16,807 nucleotides of DNA from JAAFIP01 sp043721235. GTDB lineage: Bacteria > Pseudomonadota > Gammaproteobacteria > Burkholderiales > Burkholderiaceae_C. Position numbers and translations under genes: made by a program. The notes beneath the pieces are model-generated. The model ran no database searches. It was not told where the DNA came from and saw only the letters and a list, made by a program, of their open reading frames with translations. Shown one piece after another: positions 1 through 6,637 of the stretch. Position 1 is the first letter of the stretch, and each line of letters starts with the position of its first letter. Where the stretch lies: contig JAYSRE010000264.1 of NCBI GenBank assembly GCA_043721235.1, forward strand, positions 1 to 16,807. The letters run 5' to 3'.

Positions 1-632
1 GGGTTGGCCTGCAGGCCGGGCACCACTACCAGCGCATCCAGGCTGCTGTGCAGGGCTGCACCAAACAGCACATCGCTGGCGTAGCGCGACGCAGCAGCCC
101 ACTCTAGCGCTATGCGGGCTACTGCGGCCTCGTACTTCAGTGGGTTGCTGGCCAGCGTCTCCACGGCCTGCAGGGCCTGGGCTCTGGCCTGCTCAGCCCA
201 AGCCGGGCGCTGGGCGGGGGCTACGGCGGCCACTAGCGCGCCCAGTTGGTGGGCGGTTTGTACCAGGCTGGCCGTTAGCATGGCACTCTGGGGCCCCAGG
301 CCTGCGCGCTGCAGCCAGGCAGCCGCGCGCAGGCTGTCCAGGCCCGCGTCAAAGCTGATGTCCACCGCGCTGGGCATAAAGTGGCCCAGGCGCTGGCTCC
401 AGCTTTTGGTGGTCTCCAGCCGGGGCATAAAGCCTGGGGCATTGCCCAGCGACCCATTTGCCCTGCTGTAAGCCCGGCTAGACGCGCGCGCCACCGCTTG
501 CAGCTGAAAAAACGGCAACAGCACCACGGTGCGCGCAGGGTGCGCGCCCAAGGCCTGCATATGCTGCGCTACCTGCACCCACAGTGGGGCCCACATATGG
601 GGATGCGCTGGGGCCTGCGTTGGGGCATGCAT
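1..632 (-). CDS. PD-(D/E)XK / AddB-like nuclease family protein, N-terminal part (truncated by window edge)
   Basis: The minus strand is open in one frame from about 713 to the left edge without a stop. The translation (about 210 residues from ATG 632) has the hydrophobic run TVVLLPFFQLQ near its start and then PGFMPRLETTKSWSQRLG, which resembles the N-terminus of the Burkholderiales PD-(D/E)XK nuclease / RecB-exonuclease-like proteins usually paired with a UvrD-type helicase in end-processing repair. The nuclease motif itself would lie beyond the window, so catalytic residues cannot be checked. The start is uncertain: GTG 713 is the first in-frame start after a stop, but a TATAAA box at 715-720 would place transcription initiation on top of it. 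ATG 632 and ATG 596 are alternatives, and none has a clear Shine-Dalgarno. It is divergent from trxA. The family call rests on remembered similarity at the N-terminus only. Confidence 0.6.
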   Translation of the reverse strand, partial: MHAPTQAPAHPHMWAPLWVQVAQHMQALGAHPARTVVLLPFFQLQAVARASSRAYSRANGSLGNAPGFMPRLETTKSWSQRLGHFMPSAVDISFDAGLDSLRAAAWLQRAGLGPQSAMLTASLVQTAHQLGALVAAVAPAQRPAWAEQARAQALQAVETLASNPLKYEAAVARIALEWAAASRYASDVLFGAALHSSLDALVVVPGLQAN

Positions 633-735
633 TTGGGCAGCACTCGCACTTTGGGCGGGGCTGGCCGGTATTTCATTAGCAGCGGTGGGAGGTAAATAGG
701 TTGGGGCTATCACGGTTTATAGTGTTTTACAGGGG

Positions 736-749
736 GTTGCGCACGCAAC
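736..749. promoter_or_regulatory. 14-bp palindrome between the divergent nuclease gene and trxA
   Basis: The arms GTTGCG and CGCAAC are exact complements separated by CA. The site lies in the 226-bp divergent intergenic region, about 110 bp upstream of the trxA start and 16 bp upstream of a TATAAA box (715-720) that could serve the minus-strand gene. It could be an operator, or a chance palindrome. No regulator is encoded nearby to link it to. Confidence 0.25.
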
Positions 750-858
750 TGAAACCTTGCTTTCTGTCACAATGCCCACACTGTAGCTTTATCTGGCAGC
801 TTTTTCAGGCCCAGTGCCCAGCAATTACCTATAACCATCCACCTCGGAGAAAAACACC

Positions 859-1194
859 ATGGCCAGCGATCTCATCAAACACGTAACCGATGCCACCTTT
901 GAAGCCGACGTACTGCAGTCAGCCCACCCCGCCGTGCTGGTGGACTACTGGGCCGAGTGGTGCGGCCCCTGCAAAATGATCGCGCCCATCTTGGACGAAG
1001 TGGCCAGCACCTACGCAGGCAAGCTGCAAGTAGCCAAAATGAACGTAGACGAAAACCGCACCATTCCCGGCCAGTTTGGTATTCGCGGTATTCCTACGCT
1101 GATGATTTTCAAAGGCGGCAAACTGGCGGCCACCAAAGTGGGCGCTTTAAGCAAAGGCCAGCTGGTGAGTTTTATTGACGAACAAATGGCGTAG
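859..1194 (+). CDS. trxA: Thioredoxin 1
   Basis: Cytoplasmic thiol-disulfide reductant of 111 residues, the usual thioredoxin length. The active site WCGPC gives redox cysteines C35 and C38. D29 matches the buried acidic residue of the family, and P79 in GIPTL is the cis-proline that faces the disulfide. The C-terminal FKGGK...VGALSKGQL matches the last strand and helix of the fold. The start is supported by GGAGA at 846-850, 8 nt before ATG 859. One local oddity is the segment NRTIPGQFGIRG, where the more common form is NP(x)xxxxFGIRG; the fold should tolerate it. The gene is usually followed directly by rho in this lineage, but here rho begins 5.4 kb downstream. Membership of the thioredoxin family is certain; the trxA assignment also relies on the nearby rho. 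Confidence 0.97.
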   Translation: MASDLIKHVTDATFEADVLQSAHPAVLVDYWAEWCGPCKMIAPILDEVASTYAGKLQVAKMNVDENRTIPGQFGIRGIPTLMIFKGGKLAATKVGALSKGQLVSFIDEQMA

Positions 1195-1204
1195 CAGAGC
1201 GTCT

Positions 1205-1225
1205 TTCTGGCATATTCAACCAGAA
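1205..1225 (+). terminator. Weak candidate terminator hairpin after trxA
   Basis: TTCTGG (1205-1210) pairs with CCAGAA (1220-1225) around a 9-nt loop, 11 bp after the trxA stop. The first T-run (TTTTT, 1234-1238) comes 8 nt after the stem, which is too far for a textbook intrinsic terminator. A second stem, CCTGCT/AGCAGG (1251-1256 and 1269-1274), lacks a T-tract. Either could be a 3'-end stabiliser. Confidence 0.3.
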
Positions 1226-1393
1226 TAAACCAATTTTTGCTTAGTTTTACCCTGCTGGATTGATATTAAGCAGGTGACACCTACGATTTCAGACTTGAGA
1301 TCGCTCATCCCAGCACCCAGCACGCTTACCACTTGCAACATACTTTTCAATTGCAAGGGTACCTAAGCGCTTGCCAGTGGCAAAGAACTCGTT

Positions 1394-1421
1394 AACCTTC
1401 GGGCACATGCACTAGAAGGTT
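1394..1421 (+). promoter_or_regulatory. Hairpin covering the ribosome binding site of the DUF1800 gene
   Basis: AACCTTC (1394-1400) and GAAGGTT (1415-1421) form a perfect 7-bp stem with a 14-nt loop. The GAAGG in the 3' arm (1415-1419) is the only purine-rich Shine-Dalgarno-like sequence before ATG 1427, at 7-nt spacing, so the stem would hide it. A further 7-bp stem, CTTGCAA/TTGCAAG (1332-1338 and 1351-1357), lies just upstream. The inverted repeats are visible; a regulatory role is inferred. Confidence 0.4.
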
Positions 1422-1426
1422 GTACG

Positions 1427-3538
1427 ATGATTTTTGGTAACACCGCCGAACCCACGCTCCAAGAGATTGACCCTGCGGAAAAAAGTCCCGAGACCACAGA
1501 TACACGCATTGCGCTGGTCGCAGCTGTTGCTGCTACCGCACTGACATCCGTGCCATCGGGCGCCACGCTCACAGCCCTGGCGGCCAGTATGGCACTTGCT
1601 GCTTGCGGTGGTGGTGGTGGCCCAGAAGCTGCAACAGCGCCAGCCACCACTGGTTTGGGCACTGCACCGCCAGGCCCGGTATCCACCACGCTGAGCCCGA
1701 CAAGTGTCACGCCCGTTTCGGTGCCCTCGCAGCCCATTAGCCCCACAGTGCCGACCTCTGGGTCACCAGCTCCAACGCCTGGAGCACCGGCACCCACACC
1801 TCCTGCCCCTCAACCCTCGCCGCCACCTGCTCCAACACCCGCTCCACCAGCACCATCGCCTGCACCTACCGCGCCTGGCATTTCCCAAGAACAGGCAGCC
1901 CGTTTTCTTCTGCAATCACAGTTCAGCGCAAGCGATGAGGAAATAACTAGTGTGCGCAGCAGCAGCTACGCCACTTGGCTCAACAAGCAGATGGAAGCTC
2001 CTACAAGCAAAACCGCTGTTCAGTGGCTCTACGACAGTGGTTATGGTGATGTCAAAGACTACAGTTATTACTACAACACTTACCCCGTAGAATTTGCGGT
2101 GTGGAAAGATTTGATGAGCGCTCCAGATGCCGTTCGCAAGCGCGTCGCACTGGCTCTGAGCGAGATCTTGGTGGTTTCCATGAATGGGCCGAGTATGAAA
2201 ACTTGGAATTCCTTCAGCTTTGCCAACTACTGGGACATCCTGAACAAAAACGCCTTGGGTAATTACCGTCAACTGCTCGACGATGTGACGATGAGCGCGA
2301 CCATGGGTTTATTTCTCAATATCACGGACAGTCAAAAAGAAGACCCAGCATCAGGTCGCTTGCCCGATGAGAACTACGCCCGCGAAATCATGCAGCTGTT
2401 CACCATCGGCCTATATGAGCTGAACAACGACGGCAGCTTGTCGCCCAATAGCACCAGCCCGAAGGAGACTTACACGCAAGACGATGTGACCAACCTTGCT
2501 CGGGTGTTTACAGGCTGGGTTCAAGACGGTTCAGCAAAGTGGGTGCAGGTTCCGGGCGGCTGGTATGAGCCACCCATCGAGAATAACATCAGACCGTTGG
2601 TGCTGAACAATGATCGCCATTCCTTCAAAGCTGTCACTTTCTTGGGCAAAACGATCAATCAAAACACCCCTGGCAAAGACGCACTGAAAGCCGCTTTGGA
2701 TCATTTGTTCAACCACAAGAATGTAGGCCCTTTCATTGGTAAACAGTTGATTCAGCGCTTGGTGACCAGCAACCCCAGCCCAGCCTATGTGAACAGGGTA
2801 GCCAATGCCTTCAACAACAATGGCAGTGGCGTACGCGGCGACATGAAAGCGGTGATCAGCGCCATACTGCTGGACGACGAGGCTCGAAATCTCACAAACC
2901 TGACCAATTCAAGCTTTGGTAAATTGCGCGAACCCATGCTGCGTTTGGTGCAGTGGGCTCGAACTTTCGGGGCCACTTCTAAAGCAGGCACATGGAAGAT
3001 GTTGAGTACGAGCGATCCAGCCTTGAGTCTGGGCCAATCGCCGTTTAGCGCGCCTTCGGTATTTAACTTTTTCCGCCCCGGTTATATTCCGCCCAACACG
3101 GCACTTGCCAAATCCAAAAGCACTGCGCCCGAGTTTCAGCTTGTCAATGAAACAACCGTGGGCGGCTACTTGAACTATATGCAAGATGTCATCGAAAAAG
3201 GGGTGAACTGTCCTGATCCGAAAGACCGCCATCTCAAGTTTTTCGGCTACGACTGGAAGTTCGAGCGAGACATCGTGGCCACCTATGCCAAGGAATTGGC
3301 GCTCCTTGGCAATGCCGCTACGCCAGCCATCGCCACGGCCGAGGCCACCGCCTTGGTCAATCGCATCAACCTGCTGATGTGTGGCGGGCAAATATCAGCC
3401 GCTACCCAAAGCAAGATGGTTTCTGCACTTACCTCGCCGCCGCTCAATACCAGCAGCACGCAACGACAGCGCGAGCAACGCGTCTGGTCTGCTGTCCTGA
3501 TGACCATGGCCTGCCCTGAATACTTGGTGCAAAAGTAA
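1427..3538 (+). CDS. DUF1800 domain-containing exported protein
   Basis: A 703-residue protein of the DUF1800 family, whose biochemical function is not established. Residues 29-59 are hydrophobic and end in LAAC followed by five glycines, a lipobox-like site with C60 as the putative lipidated cysteine. Residues about 78-151 form a Pro/Ala/Thr/Ser-rich linker. The DUF1800 domain fills roughly 153-703, with hallmark segments DENYAREIMQLFTIGL (314-329), NLARVFTGW (356-364), GKQLIQRLV (438-446), REPMLRLVQW (501-510) and SAPSVFNFFRPGYIPP (541-556). The start at 1427 has GAAGG seven bases upstream, but it leaves about 28 polar residues before the hydrophobic stretch, long for a lipoprotein signal. 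The gene is 30 bp from the downstream DUF1501 gene, and this pairing recurs in many bacteria, so the two probably act together in the cell envelope. The family call is strong; the lipoprotein topology is uncertain. Confidence 0.9.
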   Translation: MIFGNTAEPTLQEIDPAEKSPETTDTRIALVAAVAATALTSVPSGATLTALAASMALAACGGGGGPEAATAPATTGLGTAPPGPVSTTLSPTSVTPVSVPSQPISPTVPTSGSPAPTPGAPAPTPPAPQPSPPPAPTPAPPAPSPAPTAPGISQEQAARFLLQSQFSASDEEITSVRSSSYATWLNKQMEAPTSKTAVQWLYDSGYGDVKDYSYYYNTYPVEFAVWKDLMSAPDAVRKRVALALSEILVVSMNGPSMKTWNSFSFANYWDILNKNALGNYRQLLDDVTMSATMGLFLNITDSQKEDPASGRLPDENYAREIMQLFTIGLYELNNDGSLSPNSTSPKETYTQDDVTNLARVFTGWVQDGSAKWVQVPGGWYEPPIENNIRPLVLNNDRHSFKAVTFLGKTINQNTPGKDALKAALDHLFNHKNVGPFIGKQLIQRLVTSNPSPAYVNRVANAFNNNGSGVRGDMKAVISAILLDDEARNLTNLTNSSFGKLREPMLRLVQWARTFGATSKAGTWKMLSTSDPALSLGQSPFSAPSVFNFFRPGYIPPNTALAKSKSTAPEFQLVNETTVGGYLNYMQDVIEKGVNCPDPKDRHLKFFGYDWKFERDIVATYAKELALLGNAATPAIATAEATALVNRINLLMCGGQISAATQSKMVSALTSPPLNTSSTQRQREQRVWSAVLMTMACPEYLVQK

Positions 3539-3568
3539 GCCCACCGCTTCAAGAAACGAGAACACACC

Positions 3569-5059
3569 ATGAACTTCATTCAACCTGACAAACATACCCG
3601 CCGCGCTTTCTTACGCCGCTCGGGGCAGCTGGCGTTCACCGGTGCCGCCTTGCCGTTGGCGATGAACCTGGCCGCCTTCGGAGAAGCTGCAGCGTTCAAC
3701 GCAACCGACTACAAAGCCTTGGTGTGCATCTTCTTATACGGCGGCAACGACCACTACAACACCATCGTGCCCTATGACACCACCAACTACGACCTGTACA
3801 ACAAGATTCGCGGTGGGGGTGGCGCGAGTAACAGCATCGCCTTAGATCAAGCTAATCTGCAGCGTACCTTGCTCAAACCGACCGTGGCGTTGCCAGACGA
3901 TCGCCAATTTGCGTTTCATTCTGATGTAGTGCTGAATGCTTATGGCCAGCCAATCACCAAGGAAATGAGTGGCTTGACTGGGCTATTCAATAGCGGCAAA
4001 GCCGCCGCGCTGTTCAACGTGGGGCCGCTGGTAGTCCCCATGACCCGCGCCGACTATAACAACAGGGATCGATACAGATACCCCCTTCCGCCCAAACTGT
4101 TCTCGCACAACGACCAGCAGTCGCTGTGGCAATCGTCTTCGCCTGAAGGCTCAAGCGAAGGTTGGGGCGGCAAGATTGGCGATTTGGCTCTGGGCTCTAA
4201 CTCAAATTCTGCCTTCACTTGTATTTCAATCACGGGGAACGCTGTCTACCTCTCAGGAGAGCGGGCGCAGTCATACCAGGTGAGTAAAAACGGCTCGGTC
4301 AAAATCAAAAGCTTGGATGAATCCACTGTCTATGATTCGACAGCAGTTAAAAACGTCCTCAGAGATCTGGTGATGGAAGGTCGTACCAACATTTTGGAAA
4401 ATGAGTACAACATCGTCACCAAACGGCAGGTCAACTCGGGGCAGCGTGTCAATGATGCGATCGGCAAATTTCCTGCCAACACCGCCCCCTTCAATACGAT
4501 TCCTGGCACTAACTTAGGTGACCAATTAAAGATGGCAGCTCGTCTGATCGCTGGGCGAAATGACCTGGGCACAAAGCGCCAGGTGTTTTTCGTCTCGATG
4601 GGAGGATTTGATACGCATGGAGATCTGCGTGGCTCTCATGCAGAGCTGATGAGACAGGTCAGCGAAGTCATGACAGGTTTCTACAACGCAACAACCGCTT
4701 TGGGCGTGGCAAACAACGTTACAGCGTTCACAGCATCAGATTTTGGTCGCACATTGGTCAACAATGGCAATGGCTCGGACCATGGCTGGGGTGGTCACCA
4801 CCTGATCGTCGGCGGGGCAGTGAAGGGTGCAGCGTTTTACGGCACGCCGCCGCCGCTGAGCATCACGGACAGCTCGGATGCCAACGACCAATGGCACGTG
4901 GGCTCCGGGCGCCTGTTGCCCAGTACTTCTATGGACCAGTACGCGGCTACCTTGGCTAAATGGTTTGGTGCTGCTGATACTGAACTCAATGGCGTCCTGC
5001 CTAATTTGAGTAATTTTGGCAGTTCGGCCTATCCACGCGATCTAGGATTCATGTCTTGA
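3569..5059 (+). CDS. DUF1501 domain-containing protein with Tat signal
   Basis: A 496-residue member of DUF1501, a family assigned to the alkaline phosphatase/sulfatase-like superfamily on the basis of its metal-site motifs; its substrate is unknown. The N-terminus has a twin-arginine motif, TRRAFLRR (10-17), then a hydrophobic stretch ending near AFGEAAA (37-43), so export in folded form by the Tat system is likely. Conserved segments are LYGGNDHYN (56-64), GGFDTHGDL (345-353), SDFGRT (390-395) and SDHGWGGHHLIVGG (403-416), where Asp and His residues would bind metal. The C-terminal TSMDQYAATLAKWFG is also typical. The Shine-Dalgarno is weak. It is the second gene of a pair with the DUF1800 gene 30 bp upstream. 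No intrinsic terminator is visible in the 47 bp before the convergent neighbour. Confidence 0.93.
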   Translation: MNFIQPDKHTRRAFLRRSGQLAFTGAALPLAMNLAAFGEAAAFNATDYKALVCIFLYGGNDHYNTIVPYDTTNYDLYNKIRGGGGASNSIALDQANLQRTLLKPTVALPDDRQFAFHSDVVLNAYGQPITKEMSGLTGLFNSGKAAALFNVGPLVVPMTRADYNNRDRYRYPLPPKLFSHNDQQSLWQSSSPEGSSEGWGGKIGDLALGSNSNSAFTCISITGNAVYLSGERAQSYQVSKNGSVKIKSLDESTVYDSTAVKNVLRDLVMEGRTNILENEYNIVTKRQVNSGQRVNDAIGKFPANTAPFNTIPGTNLGDQLKMAARLIAGRNDLGTKRQVFFVSMGGFDTHGDLRGSHAELMRQVSEVMTGFYNATTALGVANNVTAFTASDFGRTLVNNGNGSDHGWGGHHLIVGGAVKGAAFYGTPPPLSITDSSDANDQWHVGSGRLLPSTSMDQYAATLAKWFGAADTELNGVLPNLSNFGSSAYPRDLGFMS

Positions 5060-5106
5060 CGAAGCAGATGAGGGTAATTGGGCCCTGATGTCGCATCCAG
5101 GCAAGT

Positions 5107-6360
5107 CTACATAGCTCGCGACAGTTCCACCGTCAGCGCGCTGGGCAATTGCTCGGTCAAATGTTTGCGCGCTACCTTTGATTTGCTGTTGCCTGACCAG
5201 TCTGAAAACTCAAAACCGTAGCCGCCTTCGGTGACAATAATAGTGGGGAAACCCGGCGAATGGCGCTGCAAATCGTCTAGTAGCGCGGCGTAAATATCGT
5301 CGTCTTGCGCCTCGTCACACACAATCAAATGCGGCACTTGGCCTTCGCAATAGCGCTCGGCCACTTGCACGGTAGCCGCATGCTCGCAGCGCAGGCTCAG
5401 CTTTGCGCATATCTCGCGCACCTCAACAAATAGCCGGTAGTCGGCTGAAATTACCAGCACCTGGTGCCCCGCAATAAAATTGGTACTGACCGAGCCAAAC
5501 CCGCTTTGTCCGCTCAGCCCACTGTGGCCCGTCTCCATCTCCATTTCCATCACGGTCATGCCTTCCAGCGCCACCACCGTGCGCGGGAATTCAATCGTAA
5601 GGCTGCGCTCATGCACGGTCTCGTCCATCACCAAGCCCACGCCCATCGACAGGGCAATTTGCTGCATCAGGTGCCAGGCTATCGACTGGTTCACCGTGGT
5701 TTTGCGGTCAATGTCTTCTTGGGTGCGCACGCCTTGCGCGGCTATTAAATTGAGCTGCCCATGCTGGGGCCACAGCTTCATGCTGGTGCTCATGCGCACC
5801 ACGGTGCCAAACTCGGTTACCCAGTCTAGCGACGCGCTGATCAGACTCATCAAAAGGCCAGGATCGACAATAATTTCTACGGTTTTAAAGCGGGTGTTCA
5901 CCACCAGCCCGGTGGCGGCGTACTCGGTCTTGCGGTCGTCCAGCACGTTTTGGGCAACGCCCGCCAGCGAGAGCTTTTCATGCGACTGGCGCACCCGGTT
6001 TTGGGCCAAGCGTGCTATTTGCTGCATTGACATAGCCTTGCGTCGCAAGCGGTCGACCAAAAAATGGGTGCGCGACAGGCTCTCGCCCATTGCGCGCGGA
6101 TTCGATGCTGCCTGCAAGATCAAGTCTAAGGCTTGGGTCAGGTTGTGGGCGATTTCTTCACCAATCGTTCCCAATACCTCGGGGTGCAGCTGGGGGGCGG
6201 CTTGCGCGGCATTGGCGGGCGTACTGGTGGTAGCGCCTTCGCCCGCTGCAGCTTTCGCCGCAGCTCTGTTAATTGCAGCCAGGCTCTGTGTGGGAGCGGG
6301 CGGGTTGGTGCGCCGCTGGTTATCATGCCGGCCGGTTATGCTGGCCAATGTAAGTTCCAT
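5107..6360 (-). CDS. Unrecognised protein resembling a degenerate histidine kinase plus receiver-like domain
   Basis: I do not recognise this 417-residue protein as a named family. After an Ala/Pro-rich N-terminus (about 1-58) a helical segment carries GEEIAHNLTQ (H72), a possible phosphotransfer-histidine region. IIVDPGLLMSLISASLDW (163-180) looks like the start of a GHKL ATPase domain, but the usual asparagine of the N-box is absent. The region 209-260 lacks recognisable glycine-rich ATP boxes though it ends in a plausible final strand, SLTIEFP. Residues 299-417 resemble a receiver: VLVISADY (301-308), LIVCDE with D349 in the phospho-acceptor place, and PTIIVT (372-377), while the conserved Lys region is unclear. 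ATG 6360 is preferred because AGGA lies 7 nt upstream; an open extension to 6486 would overlap the promoter. It is convergent to the DUF1501 gene and divergent from rho. Confidence 0.75.
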   Translation of the reverse strand: MELTLASITGRHDNQRRTNPPAPTQSLAAINRAAAKAAAGEGATTSTPANAAQAAPQLHPEVLGTIGEEIAHNLTQALDLILQAASNPRAMGESLSRTHFLVDRLRRKAMSMQQIARLAQNRVRQSHEKLSLAGVAQNVLDDRKTEYAATGLVVNTRFKTVEIIVDPGLLMSLISASLDWVTEFGTVVRMSTSMKLWPQHGQLNLIAAQGVRTQEDIDRKTTVNQSIAWHLMQQIALSMGVGLVMDETVHERSLTIEFPRTVVALEGMTVMEMEMETGHSGLSGQSGFGSVSTNFIAGHQVLVISADYRLFVEVREICAKLSLRCEHAATVQVAERYCEGQVPHLIVCDEAQDDDIYAALLDDLQRHSPGFPTIIVTEGGYGFEFSDWSGNSKSKVARKHLTEQLPSALTVELSRAM

Positions 6361-6401
6361 ATGAAATCCTGATTTCAATTTTTTATAGCCGGGGGCTAAA
6401 T

Positions 6402-6415
6402 CGCATAAAAATGCG
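6402..6415 (-). other. Short perfect hairpin in the leader of the kinase-like gene
   Basis: CGCAT and ATGCG flank AAAA, giving a 5-bp stem with a four-base loop near the predicted 5' end of the minus-strand transcript. A second small stem, TAGCC/GGCTA around GGG (6386-6398), follows it before the ribosome binding site. Their role is unknown; 5'-end mRNA stabilisation is one possibility. Confidence 0.3.
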
Positions 6416-6430
6416 GTACATAATAGCAGT

Positions 6431-6458
6431 ATCATACGGGCGCTATAATTAATTGCAA
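6431..6458 (-). promoter_or_regulatory. Candidate sigma-70 promoter for the kinase-like gene
   Basis: On the minus strand TTGCAA (6458-6453) is followed after 16 bases by TATGAT (6436-6431), close to the TTGACA/TATAAT consensus. The predicted start near 6424 gives a leader of about 64 nt before ATG 6360. It overlaps a plus-strand TATAAT at 6444-6449, so the divergent promoters may compete. Confidence 0.45.
6444..6449 (+). promoter_or_regulatory. Candidate -10 element for rho
   Basis: A perfect TATAAT reads toward rho, with a predicted start near 6456 and a leader of about 180 nt. No good -35 hexamer stands at 16-18 bp upstream, so it would be a weak or activator-dependent promoter. It lies within the opposing minus-strand promoter. 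Confidence 0.35.
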
Positions 6459-6491
6459 TCATCCAAATGGGTGAGTTTTCAAGCACCTGTT

Positions 6492-6562
6492 ACGTTTTCC
6501 CCTTACACGTTTTCACCCCGCACGTTTTCACCACGTCTACCTAGTACGTTCTTAATACGTTG
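6492..6562 (+). repeat. Six ACGT-headed short repeats in the rho leader, candidate Rho-utilisation (rut) region
   Basis: ACGTTTTC occurs at 6492, 6507 and 6522, exactly 15 bp apart, two of the copies continuing as ACC. Shorter copies follow: ACGTCTAC at 6533, ACGTTC at 6546 and ACGTTG at 6557. The six spacings are 15, 15, 11, 13 and 11 nt. As RNA the 70 nt from 6491 to 6560 hold 24 C and 8 G and show little self-pairing. Rho is known to prefer C-rich, G-poor unstructured RNA with regularly spaced YC dinucleotides, and in E. coli it controls its own gene through a leader. The repeat is seen directly; the rut role is inferred. Confidence 0.55.
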
Positions 6563-6592
6563 TATTTCGCGCCTATTTTGACGCGCCATCCA

Positions 6593-6605
6593 GTGCCATC
6601 GGCAC
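6593..6605 (+). other. Small hairpin before rho
   Basis: GTGCC and GGCAC flank ATC, forming a tight 5-bp stem 33 bases before the rho start, followed by a run of C and a T-rich stretch. It might cause polymerase pausing downstream of the repeat array. No Shine-Dalgarno is visible between it and the start codon. Confidence 0.3.
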
Positions 6606-6637
6606 ACCCCCCATTATTTTACTTTTGACTGACGCTC

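Noticed and set aside
633..713. GTG 713 as start of the left-edge nuclease gene
   Set aside because: No Shine-Dalgarno, and a TATAAA box at 715-720 would leave no leader; kept only as an alternative.
1603..1620. GGT trinucleotide run as a phase-variable tract
   Set aside because: It is a multiple of three and codes for a short poly-glycine after the lipobox, so slippage would not change the frame.
1363..1797. Open frame antisense to the DUF1800 linker
   Set aside because: Its Gly/Val/Ala-rich sequence is the mirror of the Pro/Ala-rich linker on the other strand; no start signal or family similarity.
5480..6364. Long open frame (about 294 codons) antisense to the kinase-like gene
   Set aside because: The translation is Ser/Arg/Cys-rich without domain signs, while the minus-strand reading has a good ribosome binding site, promoter and domain-like pattern.
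6361..6486. N-terminal extension of the kinase-like protein to 6486
   Set aside because: It would begin upstream of the best promoter, while ATG 6360 has AGGA at ideal spacing.
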